Shown in pieces: positions 18,388 to 28,783 of a stretch of 64,000 nucleotides of DNA; within the stretch, counting starts at the first letter, position 1; every line of letters starts with the position of its first letter. The stretch is from NCBI GenBank assembly GCA_049999805.1, contig JBNGIO010006046.1, positions 1 through 64,000 of the forward strand. Reading direction: 5' to 3'. Origin of the DNA: Folioceros fuciformis (Eukaryota; Anthocerotophyta; Anthocerotopsida; Anthocerotales). The notes below the pieces were generated by a model. It ran no database searches. It was not told the origin of the DNA and saw nothing but the letters and a program-made list of their open reading frames with translations. Made by a program: the position numbers and the translations under genes.

Positions 18388-20891
18388 ATGGCAGCCTCCA
18401 CAGAGTATAACAGAGGAGTGCTGCTCGCCGTCCTAGTGACGTGCTGGTTGCAGACCCTGGGCAGCTGCCAGGGCTTAGGCTGGATCATCTTAGGCTCCAC
18501 CGGCCTGCCTACTTGCTCCTATTGCCTGAATGTCTTGAACGCAAATTCGTACCCGACGTACGTCGGTCTGCAGGTGACCATCTTTCGATGCCTCAAGTTC
18601 GATCGCAACGAGCAGTGGGCCGTGGACAACGCTACCAACACAATTTCGCTTCATGACCCGGCGAACAAGACGCTGTGCGTGGAAGCTGGGTTCCAGTCGG
18701 ACTACAACGGCGGGAATGTCACCCTGCTGCCTCTCCACCTCAGTGCTTGCGACGGCAGCGCCAAGCAGCAGTGGTTTTTCGACTCGGCCGCCAGGACTGT
18801 GAGAAGCGGGATAAAGGGTTCGGACGGGGGCCCTTTGTACATGGTGGCGGGAAATCTGTCGAGCCAGGACACGGCCGCTTACTACAACCTCTACCTCAGC
18901 ACCCTCCAGGTGCCGGGGGTTGTTTCGTCTCAGCTCACGTTTCTGCCTGCGTCCAGTCTGTGGAACGACACCTCCGATTTCTTCCTCAATATGAGGAGTG
19001 CAGATCCCGTGCCCAAGCCGGGAAACTTGATCGACAACGGGGGCTTCGAGCGCACTACGGTTCTGGGGTCCTGGCCTGCTGGAGTCAACTGCTCCCAGTT
19101 CACCACTCCTTGCTCCAAGACGGTTTTCTTCAATTATGAGCTCTTCTCCCTGTGCTCGTGGGCCATCGAAAAGCCGCCGTTGCAGGCCATATGGATTCAC
19201 AACCGAGCTCCGGTCTGGACGGCTGCGGAAGGTAACTCCAGCCTGCTGCTTACCAACGGGTTGACCATCAACCAGAGCTTCCCCACAGAACCCGACTCCA
19301 TGTACCTGCTTTCTTTCTCCTTGGCTGGGTATGTCTCGCCCGCCGTCGCAACCGACACCTACGTGCGTTGCTTCAATCAGTCAGGATACGTGACTGTAAC
19401 AACGGACGGCCCCAAGTTCTGGTCATTCGAAGTGGATCAACCCAGCCCAGAAGGAATCACCTTGTGGTTCAACAAGACCTTGGCCTTCACCAGCTCAGGC
19501 TCGGCTACAGCCATCTCCTTTACGAGCGTCGGGTTTTCAGGAACGTGTGGCGCCGTCATAGATGCCGTCCGCGTGACCACCTATATCCCCCCTCCTTCAT
19601 CGCACAGCCACAAGAAAGTGGTCGGGGCAACAGTTGGCTCATCCCTCTTCGTGGCACTCGTTCTCTTCGTGGCACTTCCTCTTGTGCTTTGGAGACAACG
19701 AATGTCCCGTCCGGAAGTCTGCTTGGATCCTCACGCAGTGCACAATGTTCGAATTTTCTCCTACAGCGAGATCCAGAAGGCCACGGCCGGTTGGAGCACG
19801 GTGATAGGGGAAGGAGGATTCAGCACAGTTTACAAGGCAGAGTTCTCGGACGGACTGGTCGGAGCAGTAAAAGTGGAGAAACACCGCCCCCTTAAACTCT
19901 CGCTCTTCGTCCAAGAGGTGACTCTGCTGCAACAAGTCCATCACAGAAATCTGGTCAACCTCCTGGGATTCTGTGCGACCAGAGGTTTGTATCACCACCA
20001 TACATGCTTGCTCTCCTCTGAAAGTTATTCCGTGCCAGACATCTGGCTATCATGTAGGTACGGTTTGCTCCACTCCATTCCTTTCCGCACTTGTCTGTGA
20101 CGCTCAACCTGCAGTACTTCTCAAATTTGTCAGGTCATCGAGTTCTTGTGTTTGAGTATCTCCCCAACAAAACCCTGTACCAAAGGCTGCATCCTCGTGA
20201 GAAAGATGAGGAGGACAACGCCATGCTGCCTTGGGACACTCGGATGAAAATCATTTACGAAGTTGCTTGCGCTCTCGAGTATCTGCATCACGGTACCAGC
20301 CCTCCAGTTGTGCATCGGGACATCAAGTCAGCCAACATCTTGCTCACGGCTACTGATTCCGCCAAGCTTGCTGACTTCGGGCTGTCCAAGGCTGCACCGC
20401 CCGGTGCTACCTCCTTCCAGTCTGTCAACACCTTGGTCAGGGGCTCCCTGGGTTACTTGGACCCCAAGTATGTGCGGACTGGAGTGTACTCTCCCAAGAG
20501 CGACGTGTACAGCTTTGGAGTGGTGGTGCTGGAGACAGTCAGTGGCTACCCAGCCATCAAGGACATGGACCTCCTTTCATACTGGGCTGCCGACTGTCTG
20601 TCTGACCCGTTCCGTGCCTCTGAGATAGTCGACAAGCGCCTTTGTGGAGAGTTAGATGATGCAGATCTTCACATCCTGATCGACCTCGTCAAGATGTGTC
20701 TTCAAGAGGACTCCGACCTAAGGCCCACCATGCAGCAGGTATTGTCATTCCTGGCCGATTCGCACTTCAGCGGATTCCCTTCTCCACAAATGGCGCCCAT
20801 CCCTGATGCACTCCCAAGGACGCCATCAAGTATCGAAACACCGGTGAAATATGCGTACAGTTCCTCAATGTCTTTTTCCTCCTCCAGCTGA
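18388..20891 (+). CDS. Receptor-like protein kinase with ricin-type and DUF642-like ectodomain
   Basis: Two exons, 18388-19984 and 20134-20891, joined by a GT-AG intron (phase 1), give 784 aa. Signal peptide at 1-29; a beta-trefoil (ricin B lectin-like) stretch at about 70-140 with EQW and QQWFF, the QxW hallmark; a galactose-binding-like, DUF642-resembling domain at about 214-397 (NLIDNGGFE, YLLSFSLAG, WFNKTLAF, GAVIDAVRV); a TM helix at about 412-434; then a Ser/Thr kinase with GEGGFSTVYK, the AVKVEK lysine, HRDIKSANILL, DFGLSK, GSLGYLDPKY and SDVYSFGVVVLE. All catalytic residues are present (RD kinase), so it should be active at the plasma membrane and sense a cell-wall or glycan ligand (inference). 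The Met at 18388 is chosen because a signal peptide follows; an in-frame Met 30 codons upstream has no such feature. A decayed copy lies at 12517-13822. Confidence 0.9.
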
Positions 20892-21761
20892 TGTAATGGA
20901 GTGACCGACAAAGTCCAGTGGCAACTGCGTAGCAAGAGATTCGGTGAGGTGAGCATCAGTTTGCATAGACTGGCCATCTTTGTTCAGACTACTTGCAATT
21001 GAAGATAGCTGGGCACATGACACAACACTGAAGACGCCCGTGCGGATTCCCTGTAGATGTGGACAGTGGTGTGTAGGCATGCACAGTCTGATGGATTGGG
21101 AAATTGCCTGACTCAGATCGCCTGTCTAATTTATGTAACAGCCTAGCTTAGCCTGAAGAGATCACCAATTGAAACTGTGTTGAATCTGCAAAGACGTCCC
21201 TTGACGTCCTCGAAGTCACTCTAATTTGGAATCAGGAAGCGGGCTTCCCCCTTCACCACTGCGATGGGCCCCTCATTTGCAAATTCAGCCCCGAGCCTCC
21301 TATGTCATATATCCACTCAATGGCAAAATGCATGCACAACCACACATTGCACCGTTGCACATTTCTTGCAGTGGGGGGGGAGACCTCTCCAGGGATGGAA
21401 CATTCGGGGGAGAAAGGGGAGAGGGTGATCAAACATTGGGTTGGATTCGAGAACTCGGGTCGAACACGAAAATGGTCGGACAGAAAGCGGGGCAGGATGA
21501 GACTGCTCATTTCGCGAATGTTTGATTGGGTACTCGTTCCGATTTCGGAGGTGATTCCCCTGGCTGCCATCCAGGGCCCATCCCGCTCGAGTTGGAGAGG
21601 GCCCACTCTGAATGGAGTCGCACATGGATCAATTGTCTGGGCCTTTCCCTTTGGAATTACGATCTCGGCATGCGGGCCTTTTCTGACAATCACTTCTCAC
21701 CATTTCGTGACGCTTTCCTGTCGTCCACCGAGATAAAAAGTCAGAATTCTGGATCAAGCCC
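20892..21761. other. Intergenic region
   Basis: 3' flank of the receptor kinase, then frames of 100-146 codons on both strands at 21226-21783 that mirror each other and resemble nothing known. They are best read as open by chance. Confidence 0.45.
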
Positions 21762-21781
21762 CTGCTGGCATCTTCAGGCAT

Positions 21782-23591
21782 GAGCTATTGGTACACACAA
21801 AAATAATGAGGCACATAACTCGAGGCCGGCGCAGATGGTGTTGGCTTGGGCATCCCATATGTCATGGGGCCATGCCCACGCGCACCCACTACGCATGTCC
21901 ACACCGTCCGCATACGTTACCGTTCAACGGCAACAGCTTGCCACGCCCGTTTGGACGCCCGCTCCCTTACACGCCGTCCCCATGTTATGCGAGGGGGATT
22001 AATTTTGTTTCGAAACATCAAAGACCCATACTATCATCTATTGCAGTGCTTGGGTGTCGCTTGCGCCCGCCGCCAGCCGACGAATTCAAGGGGCCAGGAT
22101 TCAGACAGAAAGTAGGTTTCATGCACAATGGCAGTGTGATCCAGTATGCAGCGCCCGCACAATGGTAGTATATGGTTGTGCATTCACGAAGCCTTTCCAT
22201 GTTTTCACGCAGCCTTAACCCTTTAGGAAGAAAGCTTGCTCATGTCAAATTCTTGGTCGATGTTTGGTGTCTAGTTTCACAGCTCATTTGAAGGCAAATC
22301 TTTCAAGGTTTGTTTCGTCGAAAATGGCCATCAAACTCTTGCTCCCGTCAAATTCTTGGCTGATGTTTGGTGTCTAATTTCACAGCTCATTTGAAGGCGA
22401 ATCTTTGAGAGGGTTTGTCTCTCCGAAAACGGCCATCAAACTCCCTAACAATGAGTGGAAAATGGATGCATAACAACAAGATTGTAGTAGAACGTTTCTT
22501 GCAGATCAATTCATGCACTATTTACAGAATGACCTAGCCAATATCTGGAATTGAAGCCCTTTGCATGGGCTACAGAATGATATGTCTGGTTTGGCATCCA
22601 AATGCTTGCGGTATCATCGAAAAACAAACAACAATAAGATTGCAGTAGAACTTTCTTTCCAAATCGCTTCTTGCACTATTTGCAGAGTGCCTTGGCTAAT
22701 ATCTGAAATCGAGGCTCTCTACACGGGCTATAGAATGATATGTCTGTACTTTGGTTTGGCATCCAAATGCTTGCGGTATCATCAAAAAATGGATGCACAA
22801 GAATGAGAATCCAGCAAGAGGTTTTTGCTGATCTTTGCATGCATAGTTCATGTATTTCTGTGCCCAGTATCTTGAATTGAAGGTCTATGTAGGGATTACA
22901 GAATAATATGTCTGTATTTTATTTTGGACCCCAAACAACGGAGTTTTGGTTGTCAGATGAATCCGACAATCGTGTTTGCAAATGACAAAGAAAACATGGC
23001 CAGCCTTTGCACAATCAGAAAGAATTGGCATTTCTACTAATTGATTCACTAAAGGCAGCCTTCCCTCAGCTTGTTCAGCAAATGTAGGGCGCTTTGCCTT
23101 TGGAGGTAGTTTCCATATTTTCTCAAAACGATTTCTTCCTCTTCAAGCTATTGTCGAACGCTTTACCGAATCTGTGAATCACGAAGCAATCACAACTCTT
23201 GCAACCGGAAGAACTGAAAACTTACACTTTACTGACAAGATGAACTACAAGCCCCCCACACCTAATCAATCCATTGCAGCACTTGCCGTAAGCACACGCC
23301 TCTAATTGAGCGGGGAAGGTATGGAGGCTTTCATGAACATGTGTTTTGAAACCAAAGCGTTTTCCTCACGCGCTTTCGATTTCCTGGAATAACTATGCCA
23401 TGGCACAACTTAGGAACGGAGTTTGGCTGAGCGGGCGTCTAAACGAGCGCGACAAGCTGTTGCCGTCCAACGGCAACGTGTGCGGGATGGTGTGGACATG
23501 CGCAGTGGGTGCGAGTGGGCCTGGCCCCATGACATATGGGATGCCAGGCCAAAACCATTTGCGCTGGCCTCGAGTTATGTACCAATAGCTC
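21782..23591. mobile_element. Non-autonomous TIR element, 1.8 kb, with 16-bp flanking direct repeat
   Basis: Left end 21782-21964 and right end 23429-23591 are inverted copies of each other (about 163 bp alignable, plus a 20-bp insertion on the left). They begin GAGCTATTGGTAC at the left and end GTACCAATAGCTC at the right. Immediately outside, CCTGCTGGCATCTTCA occurs in the same orientation at 21761-21776 and 23591-23606, like a 16-bp target-site duplication (the left has three extra bases before the end). The interior has tandem repeats and no transposase. A 16-bp duplication is longer than the 8-11 bp of Mutator-like elements, so the superfamily is unassigned. Alternatively it is an inverted segmental duplication, though the flanking repeat argues for transposition. 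Confidence 0.7.
22239..22935. repeat. Two internal tandem duplications inside the TIR element
   Basis: Unit one, about 110 bp, occurs at 22239-22348 and 22349-22445 (TCAAATTCTTGG, TGTTTGGTGTCTA, TTTCACAGCTCATTTGAAGG). Unit two, about 158 bp, starts near 22478 and 22636, with a more diverged third copy from about 22803 (TGCACTATTT, GAATGATATGTCTG, TTTGGCATCCAAATGCTTGC). No coding frame spans them. Confidence 0.75.
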
Positions 23592-23606
23592 CTGCTGGCA
23601 TCTTCA

Positions 23607-24763
23607 AGGGTCCATGCAGGAGAAAGAGAAACAAATCCTCACTGCACTTGCGTCGACGTCAAATAGCATCAATCAAGTATATTGAACTTCATTTCTCCTT
23701 GACTGACGCAGCTGGCGTTCATGCTTGTACTGTCAGGTGGGCCTTTTTCTTGCACCTGGCGCGTCAATGCAGGACAGCTTGTGCTTTCCGTAATGTTGAA
23801 GACAAGGCCAACGTGCATGCGAGGAGAGCGTGCGATGAGAGTGCACGGGAGTCTGACACATGTAGACAGAATAAGAGCACCAGGAACCCAACCTGCGGTT
23901 TTTCTGTCTTGATAGATGAGACGATTAGGCCAAAAGGGAGCATGCGAACTGTGAGTCTTTTCATAATCTTTGACGAAGTCCGTTTCTTCTACTGAAACTT
24001 GCGGTGCGTGCCTGGCGATGAATCGTTCCAAGTGGTGCGATGTCAGGCTTGTTTCCAAGTGCCTGGTCAAGCCCTAGATCAGCTATCGGGTAGTTTACGT
24101 CGCTGATTTCAACGGGTTTTCGGCCCAGTCTGGTGAACTGGCTGACGAGGTAGCGAGCGAGGACTTTGAGCGAGTTAGCCGAATTTCCGCTTTCATGCAC
24201 CGCAGCCGCCTCAATGTCTTGCGAGGAATGCACTTCATCTTATTAACAGGTGCTACGCGGCAAGCCACATGGCAATCCTCACCCTCTCCAGATGCAGGCT
24301 AAGTTGTTGAGTTAGAGCTAACGAGACAAAAGGTTGGAAACATGGTGACATCTATCAAGCGCACAAGCAACTTACAGTGGGATGCCAGTTCAACCCTGGT
24401 ACCTTCATCATAGAAACGCCGTAGACCGGGAGAAATTCATGCGCTTTCTACAAGAACAAGAGTCAAGCCAGAATTGTTGCCCTCCCAGCCATGGCTGCGG
24501 ACACCTTGACTGCTGGTCAGATGCACCAAAGGCATTCAGAGTCAGAGGAGATCCTGGTCCAACCCAACTCAACCAAATCAGAGTCCAAAGGGACCGACAA
24601 ACCGGACTGAGCCCATCTTCAGAGAAAGCTGGAAAACTGAAGGGAATAAAACCACTTCACAGGGTGAGAAGGAAACGAGCTTAGACGCTCCATTCCTTCC
24701 AAACATACTACACGAAGTTGCTACTACCTTCATGTACCAACCTCTAACAACTTGAGGCGTGAA
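23607..24763. other. Intergenic region, no recognised gene
   Basis: Contains unassigned frames of 90-133 codons on minus (23669-24233) and 100 codons on plus (24382-24684), none recognised. Part of it should be the 3' flank of the PLATZ gene. Confidence 0.45.
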
Positions 24764-25642
24764 TCAGTTCTTGCCCACATCATTCTTCATTTGAACTAAA
24801 ATCCTTGCAGCTTCAGCTACGCTCATCTGGTCGCAATCATTGTTATCAAGCTGTAGCATGAGAAGGCCTTCAAGAGCTTCACTCTCTAGCGTGGTCAGCA
24901 CTTCATCCTTTTCAACCGGGCCACGAGCTCCTCCGCGCTTGGTTCGTGAACATACACCTAAGAAAAATTGATCCACACATAATCATCAAATACACCTCAT
25001 CAATATTTGGCAATGCTTCTTCTATCTTTCTTCCGTCTACAAACACAACGCAAAAACAAAGATGTTACCTTCCATCCTTGCAGATGTCGAAGGGGATGAC
25101 ACATCTTTCTGCGAAGAAGCCTTGGAACCCTTCTTCGTCCTTTGGTTTGATACCTTGGAGTGTAATCTAAACCCATGAAGCATATAGTCCACATTTTTGC
25201 AATTGAGGCTGCAATAAGTCTTCAAGCTCTTGCACCCTCCAGATTCAGCACTATGGTGACTTATTATATCTCCAAAGTTGGTGCTTGGAAAATCCTGTAT
25301 CTTGGGGGACAAGAGCAAGTGGTCCTTCCCATTGCATCGGAAAAGAGTGATGTCATAGAAGGGAATCGGTGATGACAAGTTCTCAATCTCCGAAGTCCAA
25401 ACACCATATCGTCGATTTACTTTTCGCACTGTCAAAACTTCATGTCCCACGTGCAAATCCTGGAGGCATTGCTTACAAAATGGTGCACCCTTGCATTTTG
25501 TACAAAATAAATTGCACCTGCGTTTCCTTGGCACTGTGGAAAGATGCAACTTGCACTTGATATGATACTCGTGCGCAAGGAAAATTGGTAACCAATCCAG
25601 CTCTTGGTGCCATATAACTTGCGTTCCTGGCTTTGGGTCCAT
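24764..25642 (-). CDS. PLATZ-family zinc-dependent DNA-binding protein
   Basis: Minus strand, two exons: 25642-25069 and 24957-24764, with a GT-AG intron of 111 bp in phase 1, giving 255 aa. The first exon has the PLATZ signature: a WLPIFLAHEYHIKCKLH opening, then CNLFCTKCKGAPFCKQCLQD, HVGHEVLTVRKVNRRYGVW and a late cysteine cluster, CKSLKTYCSLNCK. A basic Ser/Lys-rich stretch follows, and the second exon is acidic with a short C-terminal helix-like tail. PLATZ proteins are plant-specific nuclear factors that bind A/T-rich DNA and mostly repress transcription. Length and motif order are normal. The Met at 25642 is the first in the frame and lies 30 residues before the first Cys, as expected. 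No neighbour suggests a specific role. Confidence 0.9.
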
Positions 25643-26400
25643 CTCTTCCTAGAGATAACTACAAGCTACACAACATGATCATTAAGACTTTCAAACATAA
25701 CAATACAATGTAATCTAACNNNNNNNNNNACATGATCATTAAGACTTTCAAACATAACAATACAATGTAATCTAACATAATCGTCAATCATTCAACATTA
25801 AATTCATCAATTCCAAGAAAAACAAAACAAGAAAATAGAATTGAAGCATGATCTACTTACTTACAAGTCTACTGGCCTACTCCCCCCATCGCTTACTCTC
25901 TTGCTTGTCTGCAGGTAACACATCAAAACTCTCAGTTGGTGACTCAAAATGGGTGTTCTTCCTCACATATATAGCATTACACAGCGCTCATGATTCAGTT
26001 TGTTTCGCACATACATTTTTTTACTTTACAAATCATACATTGATATATTGTGTCATTTTATAATTTGATATTATTTATTTTATCAATCATATTAATAAAT
26101 TTATCAATACATTATTCAATGATATATTATAATATATTGATATTTTTGTATTATTATGTTACTTATAATACCCCTATCGGTTTAATTAAATAATGCTTTT
26201 TTTATTACACAAGATGGAGCACTCTATGCATTGTTACACCCATGTATGCCTTCTTTGCTTAATCCATGAGGCCCTACCTCCACGTTATTTCACTTTTAAC
26301 AAACACCCAACACATTGTGCTAAATCAAAGATATAGCATCCAACCGTCATGTTGTTCTCCCTATTTTTGGAGTAGAGGAGACTTTCCATCTCTTTTTCAA
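25643..26400. other. AT-rich intergenic DNA with an N gap
   Basis: The gap at 25720-25729 is flanked by the same 47 bases on each side. From 26040 the DNA is highly AT-rich. At about 26385 the words CATCTCTTTTTCAATAATAG match those near 745, pointing to a dispersed repeat family. No gene is seen. Confidence 0.55.
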
Positions 26401-26407
26401 TAATAGA

Positions 26408-27360
26408 AAATAACTTTTAGATTGGACCTCCATGTTACTCTACTTTGAACATCCAACTTCCAAATATTAAGTATACTTTGATTTGTTTGTAGACAGTTTT
26501 CATTGCACTACACCTTGCATTGGCTAATGCCATGTACAAAACAACGAGAATGACAATGGCAACAAAGTCTATCTCAAGAGAGGTGTGATTGACAATGGCA
26601 CGAGAGGCGATGTTAATTGGCTAATATCATGTATAGGACAATGAGAATGACAATGGCAACAAAGGCGATCTCAAGAGAGGTGTGATCGACAATGGTAGGA
26701 GAGGCGATCTCAAGAGAGGTGGGATCAACAATGGCAAGAGAGGCGATCTCAAGAGAGGTGGGATCAACAATGGCAAGAGAGGCGATCTCAAGAGAGGTGG
26801 GATCAACAATGGTGAGAGAGGCGGGATAAGTGATTCCAGTCATAGTAGACCCTTCCTCCTTCTGCACCATGACAACAACAATGGTAGGAGAGGTTGTGTT
26901 AGCAACTCCATTGATAGGTAGTCTCTTCCTCCTTCTGGACCATGAGAACAACAATGGTAGGAGAGGCTTCCNNNNNNNNNNATGATGACCACAATGGTAA
27001 GAGAGCCATTGATAGGTAGACCCTTCCTCTTTTTGGACCATGACAACAACAATGGTAGGAGAGGGTGTGTCAGCAACTCCATTGATAGGTAGACCTTCCT
27101 CCTTCTGGACCTTGACGACCATGATATCTTAGATGCTATTGGTCGTTATAGAAAATAACTTTTAGATTGAACCTCCATATTACTCCACTTCTAACTTCTA
27201 ACATCCAACCTCCAAATAAGTGTACTTTGAAGATAATACCAATACGTAGACGGTTTTCATTGCAGTACAACGGGCATTAGTTGATACCATATACAAAACA
27301 ACATTGGCTAATGCTATATACAAAACAACGTTGGCTAATGCCATATTCAAAACAACAATA
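26408..27360. repeat. Duplicated block and 39-bp (13-aa) minisatellite
   Basis: The block at about 26408-26580 (AATAACTTTTAGATTGGACC, CAGTTTTCATTGCA, GCTAATGCCATGTACAAAACA) recurs, diverged, at about 27150-27360. Between them a 39-bp unit repeats about four times at 26660-26830, giving GDLKRGGINNGKR in frame on plus and a hydrophobic frame on minus. A second, roughly 100-bp pattern (CCTTCCTCCTTCTGGACCAT, ACAACAACAATGGTAGGAGA) repeats at 26845-27115 around the gap at 26972-26981. Open frames on both strands are a by-product of the repeat period, not evidence of genes. Confidence 0.8.
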
Positions 27361-27364
27361 GTGA

Positions 27365-27480
27365 TAATGGCAAGAGAGGCAAGATTAACAATTCCAAGAG
27401 AGGCAAGATTAACAACTCCAAGAGAGGCAAGATTAACAACTCCAAGAGAGGCAAGATTGACAACTCCAATGATAGTAGAC
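27365..27480. repeat. 24-bp minisatellite, about 4 copies
   Basis: Unit AAGAGAGGCAAGATTAACAA plus CTCC repeats four times in a row with single-base changes. The period is a multiple of three, so frames stay open on both strands (eight-residue repeats), but there is no sign of a gene. Confidence 0.85.
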
Positions 27481-28120
27481 TCCAGGATTGTAAACGCTTC
27501 CACATTTTGGACCATGGCAGCAATAATGGGAAGAGACTCAATGTATGTGTCTATTAGGATGACTTTGTGATGATTTGTCTCTCCCTAGAAGGGTAGACGG
27601 GTTTCCCATGTTGTATAAAGTGGAACAAGGATGTTCATAAACTAGCAAGCACCTACCATTCTTAATCTACAACATCAAGCTAGGACATTGTTGTAGCGAA
27701 GCTTCATTGTTGGTATGCTTAAGGCTAAAAGCCTTGTGGGCTAGCCCACAAGAGGCCTAACAATACCAGGTGTACTTAAGGTTGAAAGCCTCTTGATTGT
27801 GAAGAAGCATTTCCATGCGTCCGCAAAGTGATAACTGTCGCACAAGCAGCACTGGAATTATGTAGCACTATTCCACCGCTCTAGAGTACCACCACGGTAG
27901 TCACTTGCGAATCCGTCCTGGTGTCGTAGAGGAAGACGATAGTTGAGTTAAGGGTCATATTTGCCTAGGCACCAAACCTGCGCATTTGGAAGGACACCCT
28001 CCAATCCGAGTAGGCCAGTTGTCTAAACACAAATAACCCCGCGAAATCCCACCAGATTGGGGCTGAGAAGGCGTTACTTGAAGGCCCTGCATTTCATTTG
28101 TGGCCCATAAGGCCTTTCGA
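27481..28120. other. Intergenic region beside the PPR relic
   Basis: Nothing recognised. It includes a short inverted motif around 27730-27760 (AAAGCCTTGTGGGCTAGCCCACAAG..). Confidence 0.45.
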
Positions 28121-28129
28121 GTTTTTGCT

Positions 28130-28775
28130 GTCGTCCTAAGCGGCCTTGGGTACCTACAGCATGCTCGGAATTCGGAAATACGACGGCTATTCTTGCTTCC
28201 ACGTTGTAGAGCCGAAGCGCTGCTTGGGACATCCTGCAATTAGAGTAGTCCAAGTTACCACATATCGAAAAAAGAACCGTCAAGCAAGTTCTGAGCTTTC
28301 TCGAAGCTGCTACACTCTGCAAGCCATTGCATCATATCGTTGGCTAGGGGCTCATCACCTCGGTCTCCTTGTCCTTGGATTTCTCGATGCGAGTGTTTTC
28401 CATCCTCCAACGTTAAGTACCCGCGTGAAGCAAAAATGTCAATGAAACCTCGCACAGCCAAGGCTTCGTTCGTAGGCCATACACGAAGCTCTTCTAGGAT
28501 CACCCGTAGCCGAGACATCAAAGTGTTCCAGAGAAGAATACTGATCCACTGCTGAAGCCTTTCAACGTTACCACGAATACCTGGCCATCGAGCTTCTTGC
28601 CTGATCTGTACGCCCAATGTGTGGGCTGCTCGTCCCCTGTTTAACGTGGACTGGAATCATGGAAGGCCACACGCATGCACCTGGAGTGGCAGAGAGGGTG
28701 AACACATCTGCTTGGTTGTGGTCACTGCACGAATGCTTGGGCACGTGCTGCCGCCACCGTCGATACAAATCCTTG
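28130..28775 (-). pseudogene. Decayed PLS-class PPR fragment
   Basis: On minus, three frames carry text alignable to the neighbouring PPR gene, in the right order. DVFTLSATPGACVWPSMIPV followed by HVKQG (about 28690) matches DVFTMVATPDxFMWSSII.HVKQG. LEDGKHSHREIQGQGDRGDE then LANDMMQWLAECSSFEKAQN (about 28260-28400) matches an L-S motif pair. ALRLYNVEARIAVVFPNSE (about 28150-28210) matches a P motif. These pieces need frame changes and a stop to join, and the middle is missing. It lies just downstream of the intact gene at 28784-31561, on the same strand. It is therefore a dead tandem paralogue. Confidence 0.8.
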
Positions 28776-28783
28776 CCTTGTCA

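Noticed and set aside
19985-20100. Reading the receptor kinase straight through to a stop at 20100
   Set aside because: This breaks the kinase before its hinge. A GT-AG intron at 19985-20133 restores the conserved text HRVLVFEYLPN in frame.
21302-21736. 144-codon plus frame and 146-codon minus frame in the same DNA
   Set aside because: Both are open over the same bases, neither is recognisable, and there is no splice or start support.
26613-27122. 169-codon minus frame through the 39-bp array
   Set aside because: It crosses an N gap and consists entirely of tandem repeat units; open because the period is a multiple of three.
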